NCBI GenBank assembly: GCA_030248215.1
Contig: JASANG010001469.1
Span: 248,001-312,000 of the forward strand
Length of the DNA stretch: 64,000 nucleotides
DNA from: Enoplolaimus lenunculus
Lineage: Eukaryota; Nematoda; Enoplea; Enoplida; Thoracostomopsidae
Direction of reading: 5' to 3'
Shown: piece after piece, positions 1 through 12,600 of the stretch
Position numbering within the stretch: the first letter of the stretch is position 1
How the letters are laid out: every line of letters begins with the position of its first letter
Position numbers and translations under genes: made by a program
The notes under the pieces: model-generated
Seen by the model: the letters and a program-made list of their open reading frames with translations, nothing else
Told to the model about the DNA's origin: nothing
Databases searched by the model: none

Positions 1-211
1 GGTGTATCAATTTTGAATTCAGCAACAGCAACGAGTTTAAATACGTATTATTAACTTATGATAGTTTCTATACCATTTTTAAAATATGTGCCATTGTGTT
101 CGAAACCTGAATATAGGGATCACTTTGCAGATGGACTGGCAATAAAAATCGTCACTGACATTTTAATATATAAATCGGCCCAAAACTGACACCACCTGAG
201 AATACTGTCTA

Positions 212-644
212 TTGTAGTGACCCGAATAAGAGCGGGGGGTAATAAGACGGGCCCCCATTTTGAGTCCCAATCAATAGGAGTCCGTATCCCTAATAAGAGT
301 TTGTAAGCGGAGAGACTCCCTAAACCCTGATTAGAGTCCATAAATGTCAATTATCCCTAAATGTAGCGCATAAATGACTAGAACACCAAATAAACTTCCG
401 TTCAAAATTTTAAACAGCACTTAAGTTTTGAAAGTAACATTACAAAGTATAACCTTGCATTATCGCTCAAGCTTTTGATGCAAGGCAAAAAGCGTTTAAT
501 TCAACGGATAGTTGCAATACCGGATATATATCAGTAAGGAAGGGTGGCGGAGACCTGTTTGAAAATAAATAACAGTCCGTGACGGGGGTACCCTCTGGAG
601 AGCCCAAATAAATATCAGTCTCCCTCTTATTCGGGTCACTACAG
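212..644. mobile_element. Family A MITE, full length
   Basis: Terminal inverted repeats of about 21 bp read CTGTAGTGACCCGAATAAG at one end (one mismatch) and its reverse complement at the other. A TA dinucleotide flanks both ends (210-211 and 645-646), as in Tc1/mariner-type target duplications. The 433-bp interior has no reading frame. Other copies lie at 3207-3707, 4955-5213, 16487-16873, 33600-33774 and 61770-61930. Confidence 0.8.
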
Positions 645-776
645 TAGATCAGCGGACCGCCAGAGAACATAATTTTGTTTTGTTTTGTTCAGTGGCACAA
701 ATTCTACTCGCCTCACCGGGCATTCGCACAGTCCGCCGTATGGCCAGTTGACCCCCTGCCACACTTTTGCACAATT

Positions 777-967
777 GACCAGCGTACAGATCAGGGGTGG
801 AACGTTTTCCTGTGGGACTCGAGTAGAGTAACAGTTTAAGTTTTAGATATTTTTGCTTAGGCTCAGGCTAAGAAGTAAGGGCTTAGGCTTAGGCTTTGGC
901 TTAGGATTAGGATTAGGCTTAGGAATATGCTGGTGTTACAGTTCCGCCCATGTTCGATACACTGGCC
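777..967 (+). mobile_element. Family B TTAGGC-core MITE
   Basis: The sequence starts with a decayed form of the family terminus (ATCAGGGGTGGAACG) and ends TTCCGCCC...GGCC. Between them are about ten TTAGGC-type hexamers, some mutated to TTAGGA or TTTGGC. It lies just downstream of the collagen stop codon. No clear target duplication is visible. Confidence 0.7.
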
Positions 968-1000
968 GATTGATTTTTAACATCTGAATATATTGAAAAC

Positions 1001-4000
1001 TTAGTTATACCACCTATAATTAGCATTGAACCTAATATCTTGTGGTTGAAAAATCTTAATATTGTCGTAATATGATCTTGGACGTGGAGTTACTTTAGGC
1101 CGATGCTCCGAATAGCTGCCTTCAGCAGGCTGGTTGTAGCAGTCGCAGTAATGAAATTCTTTTCCTGGTTGTCCAGGTGCGCCAGGCCGCCCGTGTTTAC
1201 CAGACAGGCCCAGTTTGCCTACTGGGCCTCGAACGCCAGGTTTGCCACGCCGGAAGGTAACGTAAGCGTTTTTGCCATCAGTTCCATTTTTACCCGGATC
1301 ACCAATCGGACCTGATTCACCTTTTAACCCTGGTAACCCAACGCCTCCAATCAGGCCGTCTTTACCGTCTCTGCCCGGAGGACCTGGATCGCCTCGTAAA
1401 CCCATTAGCCCTGGCACGCCGGGGACACCAGGGATGCCGGCTGGACCGACAACTCGGCTACCTTGTTTTCCTGGTTCGCCTGGGTGACCTTCCCGACCTA
1501 AAATAAAGCAATCCAGAAGCAGTTGTGGAAGTAACGTCATATTTAAAATGGCATGATGTCATCCATCAATTCATCAGTATTTATAAGGGAAATGTGTAAT
1601 GTGTGTTCTCCGAAGCATATTTTAGCTTCCTTCCGAGTTGTAGCTAGGATTTTATATCGGGAGAGTATAGCAGAGTATTATTCTAAAACCGGCCAATGTA
1701 AAGAACAGGGGCGGAAAACAGTATTATAAACATATTCCTAAGCCTAAGCATAAGCCTAAACCTGAGCGTAGGAGTGAGCAAATTCATAAGCCTAAGCCTA
1801 AGATGAGGCCAAGCAAAAAATTACTATGGAAATTGTCCTATCTGAAACTTTTGGGGACTAAAGACCTACGAGATGCCCCCGAATAGATCCCTATATTTTT
1901 ACGTCAATTCAGCCATCAACATGGCCGCTTACCGACATATCCATGATGGCCGGGCGGTCCAGGCGGTCCCGAAAGGCAGACAGGACATCCAGGAAGAATT
2001 ATCATTCCATCATCGTCAATACTGTAACCAAATTTCGTTTCATAAGTGTCACGTTTCGATCGAGTTTTTGAATAAGTATCATAGTCACTGGTCGCAGGTT
2101 GACCAGGAAATCCTGGTATTCCTGGCAGACCGGGAGGTCCAGGACGCCCAGGTGGACACCGGTTCGCCTGTTTAGGATCACAACCTAGAAACAGAGTCTG
2201 CTTGAACTGTACGGTCTGTCCAACCACATTTTTCGAAGTTTTGTCCATACCTTAATACAATGCTCGGATTGAACCTCGGCCATCTTGCACTCAAGTCAAG
2301 CATGCTGCCACTACATCATGTGGTCATTGCAACATCTTACACCGGTATATGTTCACATGTATGGCAATTTTGATTAGGTATGTTATCATGGTCATTTTGG
2401 GACTGGACGGTTTCAGCATAGAACAGCTTCAATACCGTAGTCTTAGGAATATACAAGGGATATATACTTACGAAATTGTCCAAAACTAGACATTTTATAT
2501 GCTTTAGAGGGCGGAAGTACGGAACCTGAACCCTCAAGGAATTTAACACAAAAGGTAGCCTGTCCTATAGATTTCGACGAGCTGATTTAAACGGTACCAT
2601 TTTTATGGCTGCATGGTCAACGGTTCAAAAGTTATCGCCCTCTAAATTATTATGCCAACACGCACATTAAATGGAAGAGAAAGTATTTATCATTCACATG
2701 TTCGTAAATTATTATATGTTTTGCGAGGTTTATTCGTTGTACAAATTTGATTGGCGTTTGTACAAGTTTTATATTGTAAAAAGTTGAAGATTAAAAAGCC
2801 ATAACTTTTGAACCGGGGTCCCTGCAGTATTAAAAATGGTACCGATATACTCAGCTTGCCGTAACCGATAAAGCGAGGGGGTCCATATTCCGTACCTCTG
2901 ACATCTGTACCATTGCAAGACGTATTAAAGCGTAGTTTGGCGTTCAAATATCATAAATTGAGTTAAAATGTCTCAAATTGAAATTTGACAAGTCGCAAAT
3001 ATGCACAGCAGAAAAATTAAAACACATTGTGAGCTTCTGATGGACAATTTACATCGTTTAAAAGGGTTGCGCTATACTTTTGCTGACGTCCGGCGCCGTC
3101 CGTCACCCGTGCGGCCCAAGATGGGATAATGCGTGACTTAAACAATGCGTCGTTTACTTTATTTAAAAATGGAGTGTAGAAATGGACATTGACAAAGTGA
3201 CACAAACCAGAGGGGGGGACTGATATTTATTTGGCCTCTCCAAAGGGTATCACCCTGTTATTCGGTTACGGATTGTTATTTATTTTTAACCCACCCTTCG
3301 GCATTGATATATATTCGGTATTGCAACTATCCGTTAAATTAAACGTTCGTTTGTCTTGTATCAAAGCCTTGAGCCATACTGCAACGTTTTACTTGAGAAT
3401 GTACTTTCAAACTTAGTATGTTTCAAAGTTTCGAACTCAGCTGTATTTGGTACTGGAGTCATTCATGCGCTACAACTAGAGATAATTGATATTCATGGAC
3501 TCTAATTAGGATTTAGCCTCTATCCGCTTACGGACTCTTATTTCGGATATGGACTCCTATTGATTGGGACTCAAAATGGGAACCCCACCCCTCTTATAGC
3601 CTCTATCCGCTTACGGACTCTTATTTGGGATATGGACTCCTATTGATTGGGACTCAAAATTGGAACCCCACCCCTCTTATCATCCCTTCTTATTCGGGTA
3701 ACCACAGTACATATTTTCAAAATAAGGGTTGCGCTATACTTTTGTTGACGTCCGGTGCCGTCCGACACCGTGCGTCACCAGTCCGTCGCCGTACGGTAGC
3801 GTACGCAAATAACTCATTTACGATAACGTATGGTACGAAAGGTAACGAACGGAGCCGTACGGGTGACACACGGTGACGGACGGCGCCGGACGTCAAATAC
3901 AACGCAACCCTAATGCAAACTTGGATTTTTCAACTGTTGTCGTTTGTATTTTTAAATTACGAATAATACAATATGTAACCAACTGCCGTTTTTCAAATAG

Positions 4001-5358
4001 CAAAAGTCGTCGTCTATAGCCAATGTTAATTTATTTACTCCGTACATGGTGAATCAAAAGTAAACAACGAATAACACAAAAGTCTTCACGCGTACCGCAT
4101 GCCGATGGGTAGCCAAAAAAGCTCGCAGGACGATGTCTTCCGAACAGCAGTTCTGCCGGTGACTCAGATCGACTTATCCGTTTTAATGGAATATATGTCG
4201 CTGACGGCATTTCTCGTTGCAGTTGCCGCATATCAATCCAGGCTTTATCTGCTTTCATCTAAAACACAAATATCAGGCCAGTAATGCTGGTTCAAAATGC
4301 TGGGAGGGGTCAAACCTTTAAAAAGTGGAAGGCAAAGATTTAATGCCGCGGATCTCGCAGTGCCCCTACCGGACTATGGGGGTGTCGGGCCCCTGGAGGC
4401 CAATGACAGAATCTACGAATCTACCAGTCATGTGAGTTTAACACATTATGAGGCTTAAGCGCAATTCAGGTTAACTGTACCGTGGTTCATGGCTATTTGG
4501 CTTTCCGTTTCGTTTTACTCACGAGGTTCTTTCGCCATTATATTTTACGACCCCACGTATGTGGCGCCCGTTCTTGGATTTAACTGCTGTATTTGTGGCT
4601 AATTCGTTACAGAGAGACCCATGTCACAGGTTTTGAAGCATCTTGGATACCGTAGCCTCGGTCCTGCAAGGACATCATAAAACTGACAAACGAGATTGAA
4701 ATTTGTTTAGTTTGGGGCCAAAATTTTTTCCACGGGCGGTGAGTAACCCCCACGGCCATTCTATGACTGCGAATCCGACAAATAGGTTAATAACTTAAAA
4801 TTCAAAACATAAATTTAAACAGTTTTAGCTTTTGATGCTTACAAATTTGAAATTAGAAAAACAGAAACTGTGCATTGTAACACTGTTATGCTCGAAGAAT
4901 AGAAACGTTATAGATAATGCAACATCAAATACAACGGGTCGACTTAAAATGCAATAAATGGCTCCAGGACCAAACACAGTTAAGTTTGAAACTTTAAAGA
5001 GTACTTATGTTTTGATAGTACATTCCTAAATATATAATATTGAATTATCGCTGACAAACAAACGTTTAATTCAACGGATAGTTGCAATACACGATAAATA
5101 TCAGTAAAGAAGGACGGTGGAGGCAGTAACGAAAGGCTGCAGAAAGCGGGTCACAAATAAATAACAGTCTATGACCGAATAGCAGGGGGAACACTCTCGG
5201 GAGGCCAAATATACCTGAAATATGTTAAGCTGCATTTTCAAATCGTCTTGTAATTGTGTCATAAGTCGATGTAGGATCGGAATGACAGTAACACAAATCA
5301 GAAAAACTACGCCCGTTATAAATGTGACTAATCCGGTAATGCATTTAGCTTGGTTCAT
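1001..5358 (-). CDS. Nematode cuticle collagen, 4 exons, complete
   Basis: Structural collagen of the cuticle, secreted by the hypodermis and assembled as trimers. Coding exons (minus): 5358-5215, 4258-4096, 2250-1933, 1497-1001; 1122 nt, 373 aa. All introns are GT-AG, with phases 0, 1 and 1 matching across each junction. Exon 1 carries a membrane anchor (about residues 9-29), as in the nematode cuticle-collagen N-terminal domain; exon 2 continues it (DKAWIDM) and has a basic RISR site (75-78). A short Gly-X-Y block (137-154) follows CPP. Then comes a 42-residue interruption with RSKR (166-169) and CPVC (191-194), then a long Gly-X-Y domain (197-320) broken near 221-226 and 283-293. The tail has CDC (326-328) and is rich in Tyr and Asn. 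The Gly-X-Y register runs unbroken over the exon 3/4 junction, which supports the model. Introns hold MITEs of families A, B and N. Family is near certain; the exact exon 2 boundaries are slightly less so. Confidence 0.92.
1691..1840 (-). mobile_element. Family B MITE, truncated, in collagen intron 3
   Basis: It begins GGCCAATGTAAAGAACAGGG and runs into CCTAAGCC-type hexamers, the reverse of TTAGGC. The opposite terminus is missing. It lies wholly inside the last collagen intron (1498-1932). Confidence 0.75.
3063..3121. repeat. Family N fragment
   Basis: AGGGTTGCGCTATACTTTTG followed by a GC-rich GACGTCCGGCGCCGTCCG stretch matches one arm of the complete copy at 3724-3911. It lies in collagen intron 2. 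Confidence 0.6.
3207..3707. mobile_element. Family A MITE, left end lost, internal duplication
   Basis: The right terminus TTATTCGGG...CACAG and a flanking TA are present; the left terminal repeat is missing. About 80 bp near the right end (GACTCCTATTGATTGGGACT and its surroundings) occurs twice in tandem, at about 3520-3597 and 3600-3680. It sits in collagen intron 2. Confidence 0.7.
3724..3911. mobile_element. Family N palindromic MITE, complete
   Basis: Inverted termini AGGGTTGCG and CGCAACCCT enclose arms of CG-rich repeats (GACGTCCGG, CCGTACGG). These contrast sharply with the AT-rich surroundings. The element can fold into one long hairpin. It lies in collagen intron 2; fragments occur at 3063 and 43972. 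Confidence 0.65.
4955..5213. mobile_element. Family A fragment abutting the collagen exon 1 donor
   Basis: Shares the family A interior (GTTTAATTCAACGGATAGTT, then AAATAAATAACAGTC...GGCCAAATA) but lacks the last 35 bp or so of terminus. Its homology ends exactly at the exon 1 splice donor (GT at 5214-5213). The first intron of the collagen gene therefore starts in transposon-derived sequence. Confidence 0.7.
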
Positions 5359-5550
5359 GGTTTGAAACCAGTAAATTTGGCGACACCTATCTGGTATAAT
5401 CGGATATATTAATGATCTGAGCCATCACAACGAGAATCGGTATCACAGTTTAAAATTGTAATATTTAAATTTGTAAAATAAAATATTTATCCATTCACAA
5501 CGTTGCCAAATTATCAAAATTTAATATTAATAAATCCTGATAAAAGTACA

Positions 5551-5702
5551 GGCCCATGTTACTTTAAGGAGCGTCCAGGTTTCTGGTGGGTCTAAAAGAG
5601 TAGGTTTAGATTCCAGATTACATTTTTTGCTTAGGCTTTAGGCTTATGTTTAAGAATACGCTTATATAATGTACTGGTACGCCACTAAAAGTAACATTGG
5701 CC
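5551..5702 (+). mobile_element. Family C TTAGGC-core MITE, complete
   Basis: Termini GGCCCATGTTACTTTAAGG and ...AAAAGTAACATTGGCC form an inverted repeat. A perfect 8-bp duplication AAAGTACA flanks it (5543-5550, 5703-5710), which points to the hAT superfamily. The core holds a few TTAGGC-like hexamers. It lies about 190 bp upstream of the collagen start codon. Confidence 0.85.
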
Positions 5703-6023
5703 AAAGTACAAATGCTCTCCATTTTTTTGAAAAGCCGCTTCGCTACATCTGCAATCATACTGAGGTACCACAAGTACCACACAAGACCGTAAAGTGAGGC
5801 TCGAGAAACGATTGACGCAATTCCACAAAACGTAGTAAAAATAGCTGATGTAGTTGAATTTTTGGATATTTGGAAGAAAATTATTTTTAATATTTTACTT
5901 AAAATTGAACCGTGTCAGCATATCAATATTTAAAAAACTCAAGAATGCAAACGTTTATGTGCAATCAAAACAAACGGCCTAAAAATAACGGAATTTCCGG
6001 GGATACCACAACAGAGGCAATAT

Positions 6024-6226
6024 CCGTTAATGTTACTTTTAGGGTCGTAACAGTAGATTAAGCGTATTCCTAAGCCTAAGCCCAAGCCTAAACGTTGTAA
6101 AAGCGTATTCCTAAGGCTAAGCCTCAGTCTAATCCTGAGCCTAAGCAAACAATGTAGTCTAGAATGTAAACCTACTCTTTTACAGACCCACCCGAACCCG
6201 GGACCGCCCTAAAAGTAACATGTACC
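6024..6226 (-). mobile_element. Family C MITE
   Basis: AATGTTACTTTTAGGG at one end and CCCTAAAAGTAACATG at the other enclose two blocks of CCTAAGCC hexamers split by an AAGCGTATTCCTAAG spacer. Confidence 0.75.
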
Positions 6227-6670
6227 TCGGTTTGTACCGGAAAAGTATATTCGGTTAAAACTTTGCACAACTTATGACAACTTCAAATTTTGCCAACAAC
6301 TTGCACAGAAAACGTAAAAATCGCAACTAAATCGTAAGAATATTAACACCATTCCAACGCATAAAATACATTTATTTTTAGACAATGTTTGACCTAGTTT
6401 TTTAACAACCAAACTATTTCTATTTTTCGTATATTTAAAAACTAAACAAGAAATTTCCAGATCAGTTTGAAGTTGCAAAATAGTGAAATACATCGAACTG
6501 TAAATGCTGAAAGTTTGGAAGCTAATTGTGCAATTTATGCTGCGCTTAATGAAAATTGCAGTTCTTGCACTTTCTAAGAGCATCCGCATGATGCTCTGCC
6601 AAAGTCGGACAGTTTGCCCTTTGTACCGTTTAAAAAACATATAGCTTTGTGCAGCCACACAACAGAAGGC

Positions 6671-7073
6671 CATGGTATAACCGGATATTTGTTACCATAT
6701 CCGTTTGCGGTAAAAATCGGTGTCTTTGTTCGCTTCCGTTTCCGCTATAAAAATAACGGAAATTCTGTTTTATATATACGTTCAAAATTAGTTTCCGGCT
6801 CCGGTAGAATGTTTGCCGGAGGTTCCGGGAATTTCGGTAGTAAAATTTTGCATAATTTTGCAAAATTTATCTGTTTTAGCGCGTATCGTTTTTTACTTTT
6901 GTCACAATTTTAGAGAAAAACTTTCCGAAATTTCGCAGGAAATTAACGTAACACCAAAGAACTTAACAACATATTGCAGATATTGGCAAAAATTAAGTAA
7001 TTAACCATCATTTTTACTACATTATTTCGCCTCACCTCCGGCTCCGGCATTTTTTACCTCCGTTTGCACCCTG
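6671..7073. mobile_element. Family D hAT-like element, mosaic copy
   Basis: The left end (CATGGTATAACCGGATA) matches the long D variant seen at 60799-61207. From about 6790 on it matches the short variant at 62283-62639, ending GTTTGCACCCTG. The copy looks like a recombinant of two subfamilies. No 8-bp duplication is visible. Confidence 0.65.
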
Positions 7074-8011
7074 CTACCATTATTCGAAATGAAATAAAAA
7101 TTACGAAATTTATACAAAATCTTTAAAATTTCAATGCTTCTACCATATTGTTTCTTTAAAATTTTTGAAATGTTGGTGAATGAATATATACACGCCGCAA
7201 TAGTTCTGGTAGAAAAAAAAACATTTTTGAAACTTCTATACTCCAAGATCCACTTTTCGTTATTTTGATCAATGTCCATTTCCATTTATTTTAGTACCTA
7301 CTCACTACAGAAGGCCAATGCACAGAATAGGCCAGACCCAAAACAAGCGTGAATGAATCCCAAAATTTCGATAAATTATAGGATAGATTTAATTTCGGGT
7401 GTTTTTCGATCAGGATTTCAGGCTCAAACATTTTTACGCCCGATACAGTAGGTATAACTGCTTTCGCTTGGAAATTTACCCGGGAATCTGATATTGTGAT
7501 CCATACTCCTTTAACTCTATATTTTGGGCGGTACCTTTTTCGTTATTCCAGGCACCATCTTTTTCACTCGGGTTTTTGAAAATTGAGATATTGAGTTATA
7601 GGAATCGAACATTGGGAGACTTCTTTTAGGCATAGGCCGTCCTGTGCAACCAAATTTCTGCGTAACCAACAAGGTGCCACCAGAGGTCCAAGTCCGGTAG
7701 AAAATCGACATCTGACTGTAGGTACAGCTCTAACCGGACTCTGGGTCGCCTTTGGCAGTGAAAGTTCCCATTTTATAAAAATTTTAATCGACGGGATTTA
7801 ATGAGCTTAAACCAAAATTTTCGACATTTCGCAGACACTTGCAAAAATAAGCACCTCCATTTCGTACAATCGTCTCAACCAATAAACGCTTTGAAGTTTA
7901 CTGCACCGTAATATTTCATATATACGCAAATGCGGAAATAGGAAATCACAACACACAAAAGCTATTCCTATTCTAGAACACTTTCCAAACATACATTTCA
8001 TTCTAAATCAG
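7074..8011. other. Intergenic, no gene seen
   Basis: AT-rich DNA with only short random reading frames. I see no family or splice signal I can support. Confidence 0.5.
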
Positions 8012-8569
8012 GTGGGGTTCACATTACGCCTGGTACAGCCAGAAACATGCTTCGTCCCATGTTGCATAAATAGCGGGTATACCGACAAAACAACTACGCG
8101 TCATATGACATTGGCTTACAAACTACGCGTCATATGACATTGGCTTACAAACTACTGCTCACTTTTAATCATTGCACACAAGAAGCTATACATCATAAGA
8201 TATTATGGACATTTATCGGAATATCATATGAGACTCCAAACCTTTGGCAAATGGCACATATTTATACGAGTCAATGAATTATCATGTGCGCCTTTACTTT
8301 AAAGGTTGTGATTTTGACGGACATGTTTTAGAATACAGTTCTATGTACCAATTCAAATTTTCAATTTTTGTATCATGTATTTTGTGGACATTAAAACTAG
8401 CTTACCACATGTTTGCAGACATTTCCAACTTGTGACTATCGCATTACGATAGCAAACTCAAAATATTTGAATTTAGCGGCACGATAAGGTACAATCACAA
8501 TGTTAACCGCCACTGTGATAGGAACAAAACCTGTTCCAGCTGCCCCAGATATAGCGTGAACCCTGCGTC
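8012..8569. mobile_element. Family M element with GGGGTTCAC ends
   Basis: GGTGGGGTTCACATTACGCC at the left and AGCGTGAACCCTGCG at the right are inverted copies. Ends of the same family recur at about 17456 and 34335. Inside is a 29-bp exact tandem duplication (8092-8149, AACTACGCGTCATATGACAT...). Boundaries are approximate. Confidence 0.55.
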
Positions 8570-9677
8570 ATACAACGGAATATAAACTTTTAACTTTTCG
8601 AACAATTTACGACAAACGTAATTATTAATTAAAACATTAAATATCACAGATACAAAGGAATAATAGGGATAAGTACTATACAGTCATCATACAGACAATA
8701 TACAAGTTTTTTCGACTTAAATATTGACAAACAACAAAAAGTGTCCGTATCTGGATGCAATACAGAAATATTTAATGTGAAATCAAATTCCGAACATAAG
8801 GTGTCACACAGAGCGTTGAAAACACATCAATCCGGGTACTAAGTCTAACGAACAGCAAATTTCGATATTTTGATTTATAAGGCAAAACTGTAGCCATACA
8901 CATATGTATTTATAACTGCACTGCAAATATATTCGGGCGACACGTAACAAGATCACACTTTGCGGCATTTATCATACGCGCTTTTAGCAATTAAATGAAA
9001 CCTGTGTAAAATTTGCCGTGTATAACAATTCTTGCGCGAGTGCGCAGTGCAAAACCTTTACACGACTTAAGAGTCTGAAGCTGCTACATTCGAGCTTTGA
9101 TGGTACACGCCTTTTATCCGAAGACCCCGAGGTGGGTACCGTAGTTTGAAACTTCATCTCATATCAAATGAAACATTCTTTAGGGAAAGGCATTTGTTAT
9201 TTAACACTCAAACCATTATGATTTACACACAGTACGGAGCAACGAACACAAAGCTACATGTATCATATATTATAGTATATATACTAGTAAAATACACGGT
9301 TGCGGTTCACGATAATTTTGTCAACGATGCCACTATACTTTAATCCAGCCAATGTTAGAAGGCATATCCATACTTCGTTGAACTTAAAACATGGTTATCA
9401 CTACAGTACCGCGTTGTTCAAGTATTATGAAATCCCAGATGCCTGATTTTGATGTTTATTAGTTAATGTACGTAAACAAACACACCTATATATAAAATCC
9501 AAAATTCCTTTTGTAATGGTTTTGGTATATATTTTTTGTTATCGTATTATGAATTATATTCCATGTAAATAAAAAGGCTTACGTTATGGCAATTACAACA
9601 CACAACTTTTGATATTATTGTAACAAACAGCGTAAATTTCGACTCTCCCAAAAAATTGATTTTGTCCAATGTCGTCA
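8570..9677. other. 3' flank of the V-ATPase gene
   Basis: No coding exon seen. A possible polyadenylation signal for the minus-strand gene (AATAAA) lies at 9455-9460, about 220 bp past its stop codon. The rest is AT-rich and unassigned. Confidence 0.4.
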
Positions 9678-12600
9678 TTACACTTTGTTCGACTAAAAGA
9701 AACAAACAAAATATATAAACAAGCTAAGGCTACGCAAATTAATCTATCAGTTATCTACACCGTTTACATCATATATTTCGTATCATTAACAGAAAATGAG
9801 GAAACGTTTGATAAAAGTTTTAACACTATGTTATAGTAATTGCGCAGTTCGCTAACATAGAGCTCTCTATCTGCTTTTGTATAAACGCTTTAAAGACGAA
9901 AGCGAAAAGTGGGCATGGAGCCAGGATTTCATTTCGATAGCGTATAAGCTACATGGTAAACAACCACGACTGTAGTTTACTCACCTGCAGAATGCCCACG
10001 ATCACACCAAACAACCCGATGGCAGACGCGAAAATTTCAATAATTAAAATCTTGACAAATAGTGTTGAATTTTGCGCGTCCGCCAACGCAGCACCAGAGC
10101 CGACTATTCCAACTGACAAACCGCAAGCCAGGTTGCAAAATCCCACAGTCAGGCCGGCACCAAATAGCATATAACCTGGAACGAACTTCCATTTAATACA
10201 TAAACAAATAATACTACAAAGCTGATTTACGGCACCAAACGGAACTATGTTTATTATAATCCTGAATCTGCATGCTGGTTTAGCAAAAGTCCACAAGTTT
10301 AAATCTTGTCACTTTACTTTACAACTTTTGGTAAACATATAAAAAATATATATATATATACTTAGTTACGTAGCTAACATCTACGCCGAAGGTGTCGCTA
10401 TACCTGTCGTGAATAACCTGCTCACAAGAACTGAAACATTAACCAATTTCCAAGAAGATAAAACATTCAACAACTTACCATCGGCCACTTGTTTATTATA
10501 TCCGGCTATTGAATTATCACTCGGAATCTAAATCAAATATATAACATTATATATTTATGCAACATTCAGTCATACCAACATGGTGCCCCATCAACGCTCA
10601 TCATGCTGAAAGAGTCACCTTGAAAATGAATAGCAGTAATACGTAGTTCCATATTAACTTGGACTTTTAGTCTACAGTATATAAATACTAACTTCTTGCA
10701 TCTTAAACAATAACCGGTGCGAATAAATCCTAATAAATAACGGAGAAATGTATTATACTTTTCAACGATAAACATCTGTCAAACCAGGATACCAGAGCAG
10801 GATGACAATTTTTACAGAAAATATACAAAGTTCAATATATATCTACACTACACACGCAAAGCAATGTCTTCTAGTACATAAGTTTAGTTGTGGTCCACTC
10901 CGAGAAAAGCATTACGTATATACATAAAAAAGGCTTACTTACTCCAAGCTTCTGTGCAATTACAATGGCCATTATAATGCCATAAATTGCAACAGCTTCA
11001 CAAAAAATAATACTGACTAGATTTTTCGTCCTGATTCTTGGTGCCTTTACTCCACCGCCAACAATAGATACACCAGTTGTGAAAATACCCCTGAAATGGA
11101 AAAACCTAAAACCTCGTTAAATTGAAAACAACGAGGCATTTGACAAAAATAAGAAAAACTACGACATGAAAGAGTCAATTACGTAAATGTTTGATATAGT
11201 AGAATCAGCAGTAACAGCTCATATTCTCAAATGCATATATCAGTTATTATGACTAACAACAGATTGTCAAACTGACAAACTTCTGCCATTACAAAATATC
11301 AAAATTAACACAGTAGTAGCAAAAACCAAATCGAAAAACTCTATTGAATTTTGGATGTCTCCATTCGCTGATTTAAAAGTTACAACACCTATCACATACT
11401 GATGATAGGCGTGCCAAAATAAGAAGATAAGGTTACAATTCACGCTAAGCGTTGATGCAGTCTGAATCTCGCGAGTTAAAATTGGTAAAATCGAAAATTA
11501 TAGAACACGTCGTACAGTCCAGCTATTTTAAACTACCGTTACTAAAAATATATAAAAATATACCACTAAAGCAATATATACGCAGGTAATTTATTACAAT
11601 CCTACTCTACGTCACGCATATAGTCTAATTCTGATTCTCATAAAAATCATCCAGGATGTGCGGTCTCGGCCAAAAAAGCGAAACCGAGACTGCAAACCAA
11701 CCTACCGAAACCGAGACGTTTCGTCTCGGTCTCAGTCAATTTTTAACCGTTACCGAAAATGAACAAAACATTTTTTAACAAAACTTTTGAATATTTTATC
11801 TGCTTTGAATTGCCGCTTCATACAATTAAACTAATAAATCGCCGACAATTTTTTTTCACTTGGCTACTGTAGCCATGCCCTTCGAACAAACTCGGGACAA
11901 ATCCACCTGTCTCAAAACATTCTAGGTACAATTCCTAATTCAGAGCTATAGTGTTGTTTTTGCACCCGGGCAAACCGAATAGTCTGGAAAACTTTTTAAC
12001 ATAGCGTGACGTTACAAATGCGGATGACCCATAATTTTTTTAAACGATGCCTTAAATGATTTAAACGCGAAAATAAAACTATTTGTGCTTTCTCACAATA
12101 AAATCAAAGTGTTTTGGGTTTCCTTTCAAAAATAGAATTTTGGGTAAACGCATGGGTTGTTCAGTTTCTCACGTTCACTGTCTGTGTTGGTAGTCGAAAT
12201 CCGCAAGTGCTTCCGGGCTAAAGCTGCGAAAGGAAAATTTTTGTGATTGCTTATCGCTTTTTCATCTCTTTGGTCTCGGTTTGCAAACCGCCGAGACTCA
12301 ACAAAAGCGAGACCGAGACCAACCAAATCCCGATGCTTGCCGAGAACGGGACCGCCCATCCCTGAAAATCATTGTTACGCAATTATTACAAAATAATGAC
12401 TAACCAAGCTGCTCCCACCACAGACAAAGCAATGGATAGCCCGATACCCATGGATGACCACATCATTGGAGATGTTTCCGTAAGCAACCTGTTAATGCGA
12501 GAAATAATATACGTACCAATAACAAGCTATTTCTATTATTTCATTCTGACGTTTCTATAACTTCAACAATCATTTCTTCAGGGTGGTAAGCCAATTTAGT

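Noticed and set aside
2337-2549. Extra collagen exon in intron 2
   Set aside because: Phase already closes between 4096 and 2250, and the frame has no Gly-X-Y or cysteine pattern.
6272-6673. 133-codon minus-strand frame
   Set aside because: No domain, no splice context and ordinary AT-rich composition; chance length.
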